This document shows positions 1 to 4,882 of a stretch of DNA of 5,732 bases, in pieces. The notes under the pieces were generated by a model that saw only the letters and a program-made list of their open reading frames with translations, was not told the DNA's origin and searched no databases. Positions within the stretch are counted from its first letter, which is position 1. Each line of letters opens with the position of its first letter. Source of the stretch: Ruminococcaceae bacterium UBA794 (GTDB taxonomy: Bacteria; Bacillota; Clostridia; Oscillospirales; Ruminococcaceae); assembly GCA_002304735.1 (NCBI GenBank), contig DBIU01000001.1:23000-28731 (forward strand), given 5' to 3'. The translations under genes were made by a program, and so were the position numbers.

Positions 1-366
1 CCCCGCCGCGAACACAATCCAAGCCGCTCCGCCGCCGACAAGGTTTTTGAACGCAAAATTCGAGCCGAAAACGAGGGATTTTGCCGCCGCGCCGACAAGC
101 AAAATCGCCGCAAAAATCGCCGAAATCCAGCCCCACGCTCTGTTTTTTGAATATAAACAGCGGTGAAAGTTGTCCTTTCCAAAGGAGAAATAAATCAGCG
201 GCGAAGCGAGCGCAAGCCGCGCAATTTCCGTCGCCGCAATCACCGCAAGCGCTTCAGCGGCGCCGTTCGGAGCGGGAGGCGGCGCAATCGCGTCCATAGT
301 AATCCGCGACAAGAGCATAATGCAAAAGAGCTGCTGTGCGCTTATTTTCGGGAAATTTCTTGTCAT
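1..366 (-). CDS. Probable GerAB-type spore germination permease, N-terminal fragment
   Basis: This reading frame starts at ATG 366 and is still open at the window edge, giving 122 residues. The protein is hydrophobic and alanine-rich. Likely membrane segments lie near residues 9-28, 37-61, 79-98 and 107-122. It opens with a short charged end and a KISAQQLF sequence (residues 7-14), which resembles the start of GerAB proteins, members of the amino acid/polyamine/organocation transporter superfamily. In the family, GerAB sits in the spore inner membrane and carries the germinant-binding site; GerAA and GerAC are its partners. The start is supported by GAGGTG at 372-377 (minus strand), 5 bases before the ATG. 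The gene lies 20 bp after the GerAA stop, which is where GerAB is expected. The assignment rests more on position, topology and the N-terminal pattern than on a diagnostic motif, so another small membrane protein is possible. About two thirds of a typical GerAB and any GerAC gene would lie to the left of the window. Confidence 0.62.
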   Translation of the reverse strand, partial: MTRNFPKISAQQLFCIMLLSRITMDAIAPPPAPNGAAEALAVIAATEIARLALASPLIYFSFGKDNFHRCLYSKNRAWGWISAIFAAILLVGAAAKSLVFGSNFAFKNLVGGGAAWIVFAAG

Positions 367-371
367 ATCAA

Positions 372-377
372 CACCTC
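372..377 (-). promoter_or_regulatory. Ribosome binding site of the GerAB-like gene
   Basis: The minus strand reads GAGGTG, 5 bases before ATG 366 and inside the 20-bp gap after the upstream stop codon. It fixes the start of the partial gene and supports translation from the same transcript as GerAA. Confidence 0.7.
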
Positions 378-386
378 GTCCGTGGG

Positions 387-1871
387 TTATTTTTTCACAT
401 CGGCGCCGTTGAGCGACTGAACCGTGACGTCGCTGTCAGCCATTTTCTTCCACCCCGAGCGCACAATCATATCGCGCAGAGCCTTTGGAGTAAACGGAGA
501 AATCGGCGCCATATAAGGTATTCCATAGGTCGAAAGCGAGCACATTTTAATCAAAACCGCGCCCGCCGCGAGAAGCAGACCGAACAGCCCGAAAAATCCT
601 CCCGCGATAATATATACGAAGCGGAGAATAACGATTTTTTCGTACATTGTTGGAACAACAAAGCTGCAAAGTCCCGAAAGCGCCACAATCAGCACCATCG
701 GCGCTCCGACAAGCCCCGCGGAAACCGTGATATCGCCGATTACAAGCCCTCCGACAACGCCGATTGCGTGACCGATAGGGCGCGGCAGGCGTATTCCCGC
801 CTCGCGAAGGATTTCGTACATAAAGTGAATGAAAAGGCACTCGACCATAAGCGAAAACGGCGCTGTCTGCTCGGCGGCGGCAAGGTTCAGGATAAGCGAC
901 GACGGGAGCATTTCGGGATTATACGAAGCAATCGCGACATAAGCTCCCGGAAGAAAAAGCGTGATGAGATAGGCGCAGAGCCGCACCGTTCTGATGAAAA
1001 ACGCGTAAAACGGCTTCTGCGTGTAGTCGTCAAGGGTCTGAAAGCTCTCGATAAACAAGTGCGGGACAACCAGCGCAAAGGGCGTTCCGTCAACGAGAAT
1101 ACCTATTCTGCCCTCGTAAAGCTTCGCCGCGAACACGTCCGGACGTTCGCAGGTCGCGCACTCCGAGAAAAACCAGCCGCCGTCCCCCTCGAGATACGGC
1201 TGAATGTAGCCGCTTTCGAGAATAGTGTTGAGCTTGACGGATTTGAGGCGCTTCTTCACGTTTTTGAGGAGCTTCGGCGAAACCTTGTCCGAAATATAGC
1301 AAAGACAGATATCTGTGTTGCTGCGGTCGCCGAGCGGCGAAAGCTCGAAAACAAGCGTGGGGGACTTAATTCTTCTGCGGATAAGCGCCATATTCGTTCT
1401 GATAACCTCGACAAAGCCCTCGCGCGAACCGCGGACGTTAAGCTCGGAGGACGGCTCGTCAATGCCGCGCGACTTGTAGCCCTGAACGCCTATACCGATT
1501 GCTCTCGCGCAGCCGTCAACCAAAATTATGGCAAATCCCGACTGCAATTTAAGCGTAAGGTCGCCGAGATTTTTGATATCGAGCTGCTCCGCTGCAATAA
1601 GAAAGACGTCGAAAAAGCTCGACATAAGCGCGTCCGGCGAGAGAATACGGCTGTTTTCCTCGCTGTTGAGCTTCGGGTAAACAAGCTGCGCGAGCGTGTC
1701 CGTCGAAGCCATTCCCTCGCAGGTGACAACGGCGATTTTGTTGCCGCAGACAAAGCCCTTTTTGACGATAACATCGGAAGAATTGTCGGTAAAATCAAGC
1801 AAATTCTTAAGGTTTTCATCAAGCGAACGGCTAATCGGGGTGTTTTCTGCGGGAATTTTTCGTTCTTCCAT
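387..1871 (-). CDS. gerAA: Spore germination protein, GerA family (GerAA-type receptor subunit)
   Basis: This is a complete 494-residue membrane protein, the usual length for the A subunit of a GerA-type germinant receptor. In the family it forms a complex with the B and C subunits in the spore inner membrane, and recent work treats the A subunit as the ion-conducting part. The N-terminal cytoplasmic half (about 1-290) carries family motifs: VRGSREGF (146-153) followed by TNMALIRRRI (159-168), CERPD (241-245) and GRIGILVDGTPFALVVP (254-270). The membrane half (about 295-445) has LPGAYVAI (307-314), REAGIRLPRPIG (356-367) and VGGLVIG (373-379). The typical C-terminal YGIPYMAPISPF follows at 449-460. 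ATG 1871 is preceded by GAGGAG with 5-base spacing. The next gene on this strand looks like GerAB, which favours a receptor operon over the related SpoVAF, although the paralogue cannot be named exactly. The usual ...RP after the C-terminal W is degenerate here (GWKKMADSD), and C238 and C241 form a CxxC just before the ERPD motif. Confidence 0.95.
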   Translation of the reverse strand: MEERKIPAENTPISRSLDENLKNLLDFTDNSSDVIVKKGFVCGNKIAVVTCEGMASTDTLAQLVYPKLNSEENSRILSPDALMSSFFDVFLIAAEQLDIKNLGDLTLKLQSGFAIILVDGCARAIGIGVQGYKSRGIDEPSSELNVRGSREGFVEVIRTNMALIRRRIKSPTLVFELSPLGDRSNTDICLCYISDKVSPKLLKNVKKRLKSVKLNTILESGYIQPYLEGDGGWFFSECATCERPDVFAAKLYEGRIGILVDGTPFALVVPHLFIESFQTLDDYTQKPFYAFFIRTVRLCAYLITLFLPGAYVAIASYNPEMLPSSLILNLAAAEQTAPFSLMVECLFIHFMYEILREAGIRLPRPIGHAIGVVGGLVIGDITVSAGLVGAPMVLIVALSGLCSFVVPTMYEKIVILRFVYIIAGGFFGLFGLLLAAGAVLIKMCSLSTYGIPYMAPISPFTPKALRDMIVRSGWKKMADSDVTVQSLNGADVKK

Positions 1872-1874
1872 TTC

Positions 1875-1882
1875 TGCTCCTC
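1875..1882 (-). promoter_or_regulatory. Ribosome binding site of gerAA
   Basis: The minus strand reads CGAGGAGC just ahead of ATG 1871, with the GAGGAG core 5 bases from the start codon. This is a strong site and selects this ATG. Confidence 0.75.
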
Positions 1883-1898
1883 GTTTATCATTTTTCGC

Positions 1899-1930
1899 TA
1901 ATATTCTCCCACGGCGGCGGCAAAATATAC
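1899..1930 (-). promoter_or_regulatory. Weak candidate sporulation (sigma-G-like) promoter for gerAA
   Basis: On the minus strand, GTATA (1930-1926) and AATATTA (1905-1899) resemble the -35 and -10 elements of forespore sigma-G promoters; the -10 matches 6 of 7 positions of CATWHTA. The spacer is 20 bases, longer than the usual 17-18, which weakens the call. Transcription would start roughly 20 bases before gerAA. GerA operons are normally made in the forespore under sigma-G, so such a promoter is expected here, and no good sigma-A promoter is visible on this strand. Confidence 0.25.
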
Positions 1931-1948
1931 GTCAAGATGATTTTTCTG

Positions 1949-1977
1949 TTGACAATATGCTCAAAATGTGGTAAAAT
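1949..1977 (+). promoter_or_regulatory. Strong extended -10 sigma-A promoter for the AI-2E family transporter
   Basis: TTGACA (1949-1954) and TAAAAT (1972-1977) are separated by exactly 17 bases. TGTGG directly before the -10 provides the Gram-positive TRTGn extension. The predicted transcription start, near 1984, gives a leader of about 34 bases before ATG 2018. Because the promoter lies inside the longest open frame (which begins at 1937), it also argues against the more upstream start codons. Confidence 0.85.
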
Positions 1978-2003
1978 ATATGTTGATATGTCAATAATTC
2001 AAA

Positions 2004-2013
2004 AAGGCGGTGA
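2004..2013 (+). promoter_or_regulatory. Ribosome binding site deciding the start at 2018
   Basis: AAGGCGGTGA matches the ideal anti-16S sequence AAGGAGGTGA at 9 of 10 positions. It ends 4 bases before ATG 2018, with 7 bases from the GGCGG core. The alternative in-frame ATG at 1988 has no such site and almost coincides with the predicted transcription start. Confidence 0.85.
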
Positions 2014-2017
2014 AGCA

Positions 2018-3460
2018 ATGAAGATAAACTGGAATAAAAAATACACCACGATTGCAATTTACAGCCTAATCGTACTCGCTGCGGCGGTGCTTTTCGTGGT
2101 GTTTGTATTTAAGTTTGACTCTATTTCGACGGGATTTTCTTGGATAGGCGCGGTTGCCGCCCCCGTAATCTGCGGCGTCGTTATCGCGTATATTCTGAAC
2201 CCTCTGATGATGCTTTTGGAGAACAAGCTCTTCGGAAAGCTGAAAAATTCAGATGAAATCGAAGAAAAAGCGCCCGAAAAGAGCGGCGATGAAAGCATAA
2301 TAAAGAAAATCGAAAAGCGCGCGGTAACCGCGAAGCGCAAAAGAACGCTCGCAAGGGTGCTTTCGCTGTTTTTGACTTATATTATACTGTTCGCGGTGCT
2401 TGTGGGAATATCGGTTGCGGTTGTTCCGAGCGTTGCGAAAAGCGTAATCGACCTCACAGAGCAGCTTCCCAATTACCTCAATCAAGCGGAAACGTTCCTC
2501 AACGACTTTTTCAAGGACAACCCGCAGATTGCGGATTTTCTGTTCAAGGAATTTACGAACATTTCGGACGCCGTGAAGAAATTTGCGGCTGACCTTGACC
2601 CGAACTTGATAAACAACGTCGGAAGCGGGCTTTGGAATTTCGCGATGGCGCTTCTCACGGGACTGAAAAACGTGCTTTTGGGGCTTATTATCGCGATATA
2701 TCTGCTGTTCAGCAAGGAAAGGCTGCTCGCGCAGTGCAAGAAGATATTCTTCGCGTTTATGAAGAACGAGCGCTGCGAAAGGCTTTTTTCGGGACTTAAC
2801 AAGAGCAATAACATTTTCAAGAAATATATCATCTCAAATCTGCTTGACGCGATGATAATTTTCGTATGTATGGTAATCGGAATGTTCGCGATGGGAATGC
2901 CGTATCAGATGCTGATTTCGGCAATCTGCGCGGTTACGAACCTAATTCCGTTCTTCGGTCCGTTCATCGGCGCAATTCCGAGCGGAATACTCATTCTTCT
3001 CGTCGACCCGTCGAAGGTAATCTGGTTTGCGCTGTTCGTTTTGATATTGCAGCAGTGCGACGGCAACGTGATAAAGCCGTTCCTTTTCGGCGAAACGATG
3101 GGACTTCCGGCGATTTGGGTTCTCGTGTCGATAATAGTGGGCGGCGGTTTGTTCGGTATTCCGGGAATGTTGCTCGGAGCGCCCGTTTTCGCGGTAATCT
3201 ACCTGCTTTTCGCGGAATTTGTATCGGGAAAGCTGAAAAAGAAAAATCTCCCCGCCGAAACGGAGAAATACATCGCAAGCGCGGGAGAATTTGCCGAAAA
3301 ATATATCGACGACCCGCCCGACGGTCTTGTCGAGGACTTTTCGATAACGGAAAAGCCGATTTCGGAAAGCGCGGAGGAAATCGCGGAAGCCGCTCCGAAA
3401 GCGGATTTGAAGGGCGAACAAGAAGCGCCGAAGCATAAGCTCAGAAAAAGCGGAAAATAA
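2018..3460 (+). CDS. AI-2E family transporter (PF01594-type membrane protein)
   Basis: This complete 480-residue polytopic membrane protein belongs to the AI-2E exporter family, formerly UPF0118. Family members have been linked to autoinducer-2 export (E. coli TqsA) and to Na+/H+ exchange, so the substrate cannot be named from sequence. Likely membrane segments are near 13-32, 44-66, 113-138, 208-231, 270-291, 296-330, 333-347 and 363-400. The conserved C-terminal core is clear: NLIPFFGPFIGAIPSG (308-323), then QQCDGNVIKP (345-354) and GLFGIPGMLLGAP (377-389). Two charged regions look cytoplasmic: a Lys/Glu-rich insert (about 71-112) between the second and third membrane segments, and a long hydrophilic tail (about 403-480) ending in basic residues. 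The length is above the family's usual 350-400 because of these two regions. The start at 2018 is chosen on the ribosome site and the promoter at 1949-1977. The gene appears to be transcribed alone: its left neighbour is divergent and its right neighbour convergent, with a terminator 4 bases after the stop. Confidence 0.95.
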   Translation: MKINWNKKYTTIAIYSLIVLAAAVLFVVFVFKFDSISTGFSWIGAVAAPVICGVVIAYILNPLMMLLENKLFGKLKNSDEIEEKAPEKSGDESIIKKIEKRAVTAKRKRTLARVLSLFLTYIILFAVLVGISVAVVPSVAKSVIDLTEQLPNYLNQAETFLNDFFKDNPQIADFLFKEFTNISDAVKKFAADLDPNLINNVGSGLWNFAMALLTGLKNVLLGLIIAIYLLFSKERLLAQCKKIFFAFMKNERCERLFSGLNKSNNIFKKYIISNLLDAMIIFVCMVIGMFAMGMPYQMLISAICAVTNLIPFFGPFIGAIPSGILILLVDPSKVIWFALFVLILQQCDGNVIKPFLFGETMGLPAIWVLVSIIVGGGLFGIPGMLLGAPVFAVIYLLFAEFVSGKLKKKNLPAETEKYIASAGEFAEKYIDDPPDGLVEDFSITEKPISESAEEIAEAAPKADLKGEQEAPKHKLRKSGK

Positions 3461-3464
3461 AAAT

Positions 3465-3486
3465 ATCCCCCGAAAAATCGGGGGAT
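3465..3486. terminator. Bidirectional intrinsic terminator between convergent genes
   Basis: A perfect 9-bp inverted repeat, ATCCCCCGA (3465-3473) with TCGGGGGAT (3478-3486), encloses an AAAA loop. On the plus strand it is followed by TTTCCTTT; on the minus strand by ATTTTTATTTT, the better U-tract. It starts 4 bases after the transporter stop at 3460 and lies 5 bases beyond the thrH stop at 3492, so it serves both convergent genes. Confidence 0.9.
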
Positions 3487-3491
3487 TTCCT

Positions 3492-4097
3492 TTACTTTGC
3501 AAGGCACTCCTTGAGGTATTTCAGCAGGTCGCCGTACTCCTCGAACGCGGGAATATTCGGATAATCCTTCTTAATCTGCTCTGTCGAGCGGAACAGAAAA
3601 CCGAACTTCGACGCGGTTATCATTCCGAGGTCGTTAAACGAGTCGCCGCCCGCAATCGTTTCGTAGCCGATTGACTGAAGCGCCTTAACGGTCGTCAGCT
3701 TCGACTTCTCAACGCGCATCTTATAGCCCGTGATTTCGCCGTCGGGAGCAACCTCAAGCGAGTTGCAGAAAATCGTCGGCATACCAAGCTTCTTCATAAG
3801 CGGCGCCGCAAACTGCGTGAACGTATCGCTCAAAATAATCGTCTGCGAGTTGTCCCTAAGCTCGTCGAGGAACTCCTTCGCGCCGGGCATCGGGTCAATT
3901 TTCGCGATTGTCGCCTGAATTTCCTTAAGCCCCAGACCGTGCTCCTTCAGAATACCTATGCGGTATTTCATCAGCTTGTCGTAATCCGGCTCGTCGCGCG
4001 TTGTTCTGCGAAGCTCGGGAATACCCGTTTCCTCCGCGAACGCAATCCAGATTTCCGGCACAAGAACGCCTTCCAAATCCAAACAAGTAATGTACAT
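3492..4097 (-). CDS. thrH: Bifunctional phosphoserine phosphatase / homoserine phosphotransferase ThrH
   Basis: This complete 201-residue protein of the HAD superfamily closely resembles Pseudomonas aeruginosa ThrH in length and along its sequence. The N-terminal DLEGVLVPEIWIAFAE (7-22) is essentially the ThrH signature. ThrH dephosphorylates phosphoserine and can transfer the phosphate to homoserine, linking serine and threonine synthesis; it is cytosolic. Visible HAD motifs are motif I, with nucleophile D7 and E9 in place of the usual second Asp, as is normal for ThrH; motif II S90 in ILSDTF; motif III lysine K131 or K133; and motif IV GDSFND (151-156). A small helical cap lies between motifs I and II. 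The start at ATG 4097 has AAGGAGAT 7 bases upstream. The gene is 28 bp downstream of the phosphatidyltransferase on the same strand, without an internal terminator on that strand, so the two are probably cotranscribed. Threonine ammonia-lyase lies divergently nearby. The enzyme activity is inferred from similarity; a plain phosphoserine phosphatase (SerB role) is the main alternative. Confidence 0.9.
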   Translation of the reverse strand: MYITCLDLEGVLVPEIWIAFAEETGIPELRRTTRDEPDYDKLMKYRIGILKEHGLGLKEIQATIAKIDPMPGAKEFLDELRDNSQTIILSDTFTQFAAPLMKKLGMPTIFCNSLEVAPDGEITGYKMRVEKSKLTTVKALQSIGYETIAGGDSFNDLGMITASKFGFLFRSTEQIKKDYPNIPAFEEYGDLLKYLKECLAK

Positions 4098-4104
4098 AGC
4101 TTTT

Positions 4105-4113
4105 ATCTCCTTA
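4105..4113 (-). promoter_or_regulatory. Ribosome binding site of thrH
   Basis: The minus strand reads TAAGGAGAT with 7 bases to ATG 4097. It fills most of the 28-bp gap after the upstream gene's stop, which leaves no room for a full separate promoter in the gap. Confidence 0.8.
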
Positions 4114-4125
4114 TATATTTATATT

Positions 4126-4725
4126 TTATTCCGACTGCCGAGCGCCTTTTTCCTTCGGGGAAGCGCTTTTTTTGTCCGAACCAAGTCCGATAATCGTCTT
4201 TCTGCCTTCTTCATATCGCTTCGAGAGAAGATGAATAAGAAGCTCCTCAAGCGATGAAGCGAAGCCTATTCCGCAAAGGACGATGCAGTAAATCCAAAAC
4301 CATTTGAGGAATATGAAATACGGCACAAGAAACAGCAAAAAGCCCGAAAGCTTGTTCAAATAGCTGTGAAGCGAGGCGAAACGCTTGTATTTAATGAACG
4401 CGGCGAGATATGCGCCTATTCTTGCCGCCGCAATCGCTCCCACAAAAATCCAAATCCACCGCGGAAGCACAACAATAAGCGTTGGCAGCACGCGAAACAG
4501 CATAAGCAGATAAAACATAATGTCGGCAGTGCTGTCAAGCTTCGCGCCGAGCGCGCTTTCTTTCTTGAGGAGCCGCGCAGCCGTGCCGTCAAGCACGTCG
4601 CTCACTCCGCAAATCGTCCAAATTATATAAAAAGCCGCGCTGAACGGCGCGATAAACGCAAGCGCAATCGTGCCGAGTATTCTTATGAATGTTATTATGT
4701 TTGGTATATTAATATATTCTTTCAT
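4126..4725 (-). CDS. CDP-alcohol phosphatidyltransferase family protein (PgsA/PssA-like)
   Basis: This complete 199-residue integral membrane enzyme transfers a phosphatidyl group from a CDP-linked lipid (usually CDP-diacylglycerol) to an alcohol in phospholipid synthesis. The complete family signature is present: D43-x2-D46-G47-x2-A50-R51, eight residues, then G60-x3-D64-x3-D68. These acidic residues bind the divalent metals and the CDP group, and D68 is expected to be the catalytic base. Likely membrane segments lie near 10-27, 29-42, 68-84, 88-110, 125-139 and 143-158, followed by a basic hydrophilic C-terminal tail from about 170. The start INIPNIITFIRI resembles PgsA (phosphatidylglycerophosphate synthase), but residues that decide the acceptor alcohol are not conclusive, so glycerol-3-phosphate, serine or inositol phosphate all remain possible. 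It is the first gene of the unit with thrH, driven by the promoter at 4767-4795. Its ribosome site is weak (GCGGGA, about 9 bases before ATG 4725). The 3' end carries a terminator-like hairpin on the opposite strand. Confidence 0.93.
   Translation of the reverse strand: MKEYINIPNIITFIRILGTIALAFIAPFSAAFYIIWTICGVSDVLDGTAARLLKKESALGAKLDSTADIMFYLLMLFRVLPTLIVVLPRWIWIFVGAIAAARIGAYLAAFIKYKRFASLHSYLNKLSGFLLFLVPYFIFLKWFWIYCIVLCGIGFASSLEELLIHLLSKRYEEGRKTIIGLGSDKKSASPKEKGARQSE
4141..4173 (+). terminator. Terminator-like hairpin antisense to the phosphatidyltransferase 3' end
   Basis: On the plus strand AGCGC (4141-4145) pairs with GCGCT (4163-4167). TTTCC (4149-4153) pairs with GGGAA (4158-4162), including one T-G pair, around a TTCG tetraloop, leaving a 3-base bulge at 4146-4148. 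A run of T follows to 4173. The shape is that of an intrinsic terminator, but no plus-strand gene ends just before it, and it overlaps the Lys/Ser-rich coding tail of the minus-strand gene. It may end antisense or readthrough transcripts, or be a coincidence of A-rich lysine codons on the minus strand. Confidence 0.35.
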
Positions 4726-4766
4726 AATTGTTTTTCCCGCTATCTATAATTGAAACTATATATTCT

Positions 4767-4795
4767 ATTCTACCACATTTTTCGCGTTTTGTCAA
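4767..4795 (-). promoter_or_regulatory. Extended -10 sigma-A promoter for the phosphatidyltransferase-thrH operon
   Basis: On the minus strand TTGACA (4795-4790) and TAGAAT (4772-4767) are 17 bases apart, with TGTGG immediately before the -10. The predicted start near 4760 gives a leader of about 35 bases to ATG 4725. The sequence is close to the promoter at 1949-1977. Confidence 0.85.
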
Positions 4796-4808
4796 TAAGA
4801 CTTGACAA
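4789..4808. repeat. Inverted repeat formed by back-to-back -35 boxes
   Basis: TTGTCAA (4789-4795) and TTGACAA (4802-4808) are perfect 7-bp inverted arms around a 6-base centre. Each arm is essentially the -35 box of one of the two divergent promoters, so the repeat is explained at least partly by promoter function. The arrangement could still be read by a dimeric regulator or cause polymerases to compete. Confidence 0.7.
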
Positions 4809-4830
4809 ATAATGCAAATGGTTGTATAAT
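4802..4830 (+). promoter_or_regulatory. Full-consensus sigma-A promoter for threonine ammonia-lyase
   Basis: TTGACA (4802-4807) and TATAAT (4825-4830) match consensus perfectly with a 17-base spacer. The predicted start near 4837 leaves a leader of about 46 bases, too short for a T-box or another known large amino-acid riboswitch. This suggests strong expression unless a repressor or a different start intervenes. Confidence 0.9.
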
Positions 4831-4869
4831 TATAAGGTATCACCACGCTAAAGTGAAATTTTTATCAAA

Positions 4870-4875
4870 GAAGGT
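4870..4875 (+). promoter_or_regulatory. Ribosome binding site selecting the TTG start of ilvA
   Basis: GAAGGT lies 7 bases before TTG 4883. The only nearby ATG (4876) touches this site directly, leaving no spacing, and runs into a stop after six codons, so the site fits the TTG start. Confidence 0.7.
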
Positions 4876-4882
4876 ATGAAAA

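Noticed and set aside
336..1901. A 521-codon open frame on the plus strand covering the whole of gerAA
   Set aside because: It is antisense to a protein with clear GerA family motifs. Its translation is highly basic and low in recognisable structure, and it has no ribosome site. It is a by-product of the codon bias of the real gene.
1937..2017. Longer N-terminus for the AI-2E family gene from ATG 1937 or 1988
   Set aside because: The consensus promoter at 1949-1977 lies inside the longer frame, and the near-ideal ribosome site at 2004-2013 points to ATG 2018.
2866..3502. Open frames on both strands overlapping the 3' half of the AI-2E family gene
   Set aside because: Their translations are Arg-rich and match no family I recognise, while the AI-2E family frame has strong motifs throughout.
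3939..4193. An 84-codon plus-strand frame spanning the thrH/phosphatidyltransferase junction
   Set aside because: It is antisense to two well-supported genes, without a convincing ribosome site or recognisable protein features.
4831..4882. Attenuator or T-box riboswitch in the ilvA leader
   Set aside because: The leader is only about 46 bases. The best pairing found (TCAC with GTGA, 4 bp, before a short T-run) is too weak, and there is no room for T-box elements.
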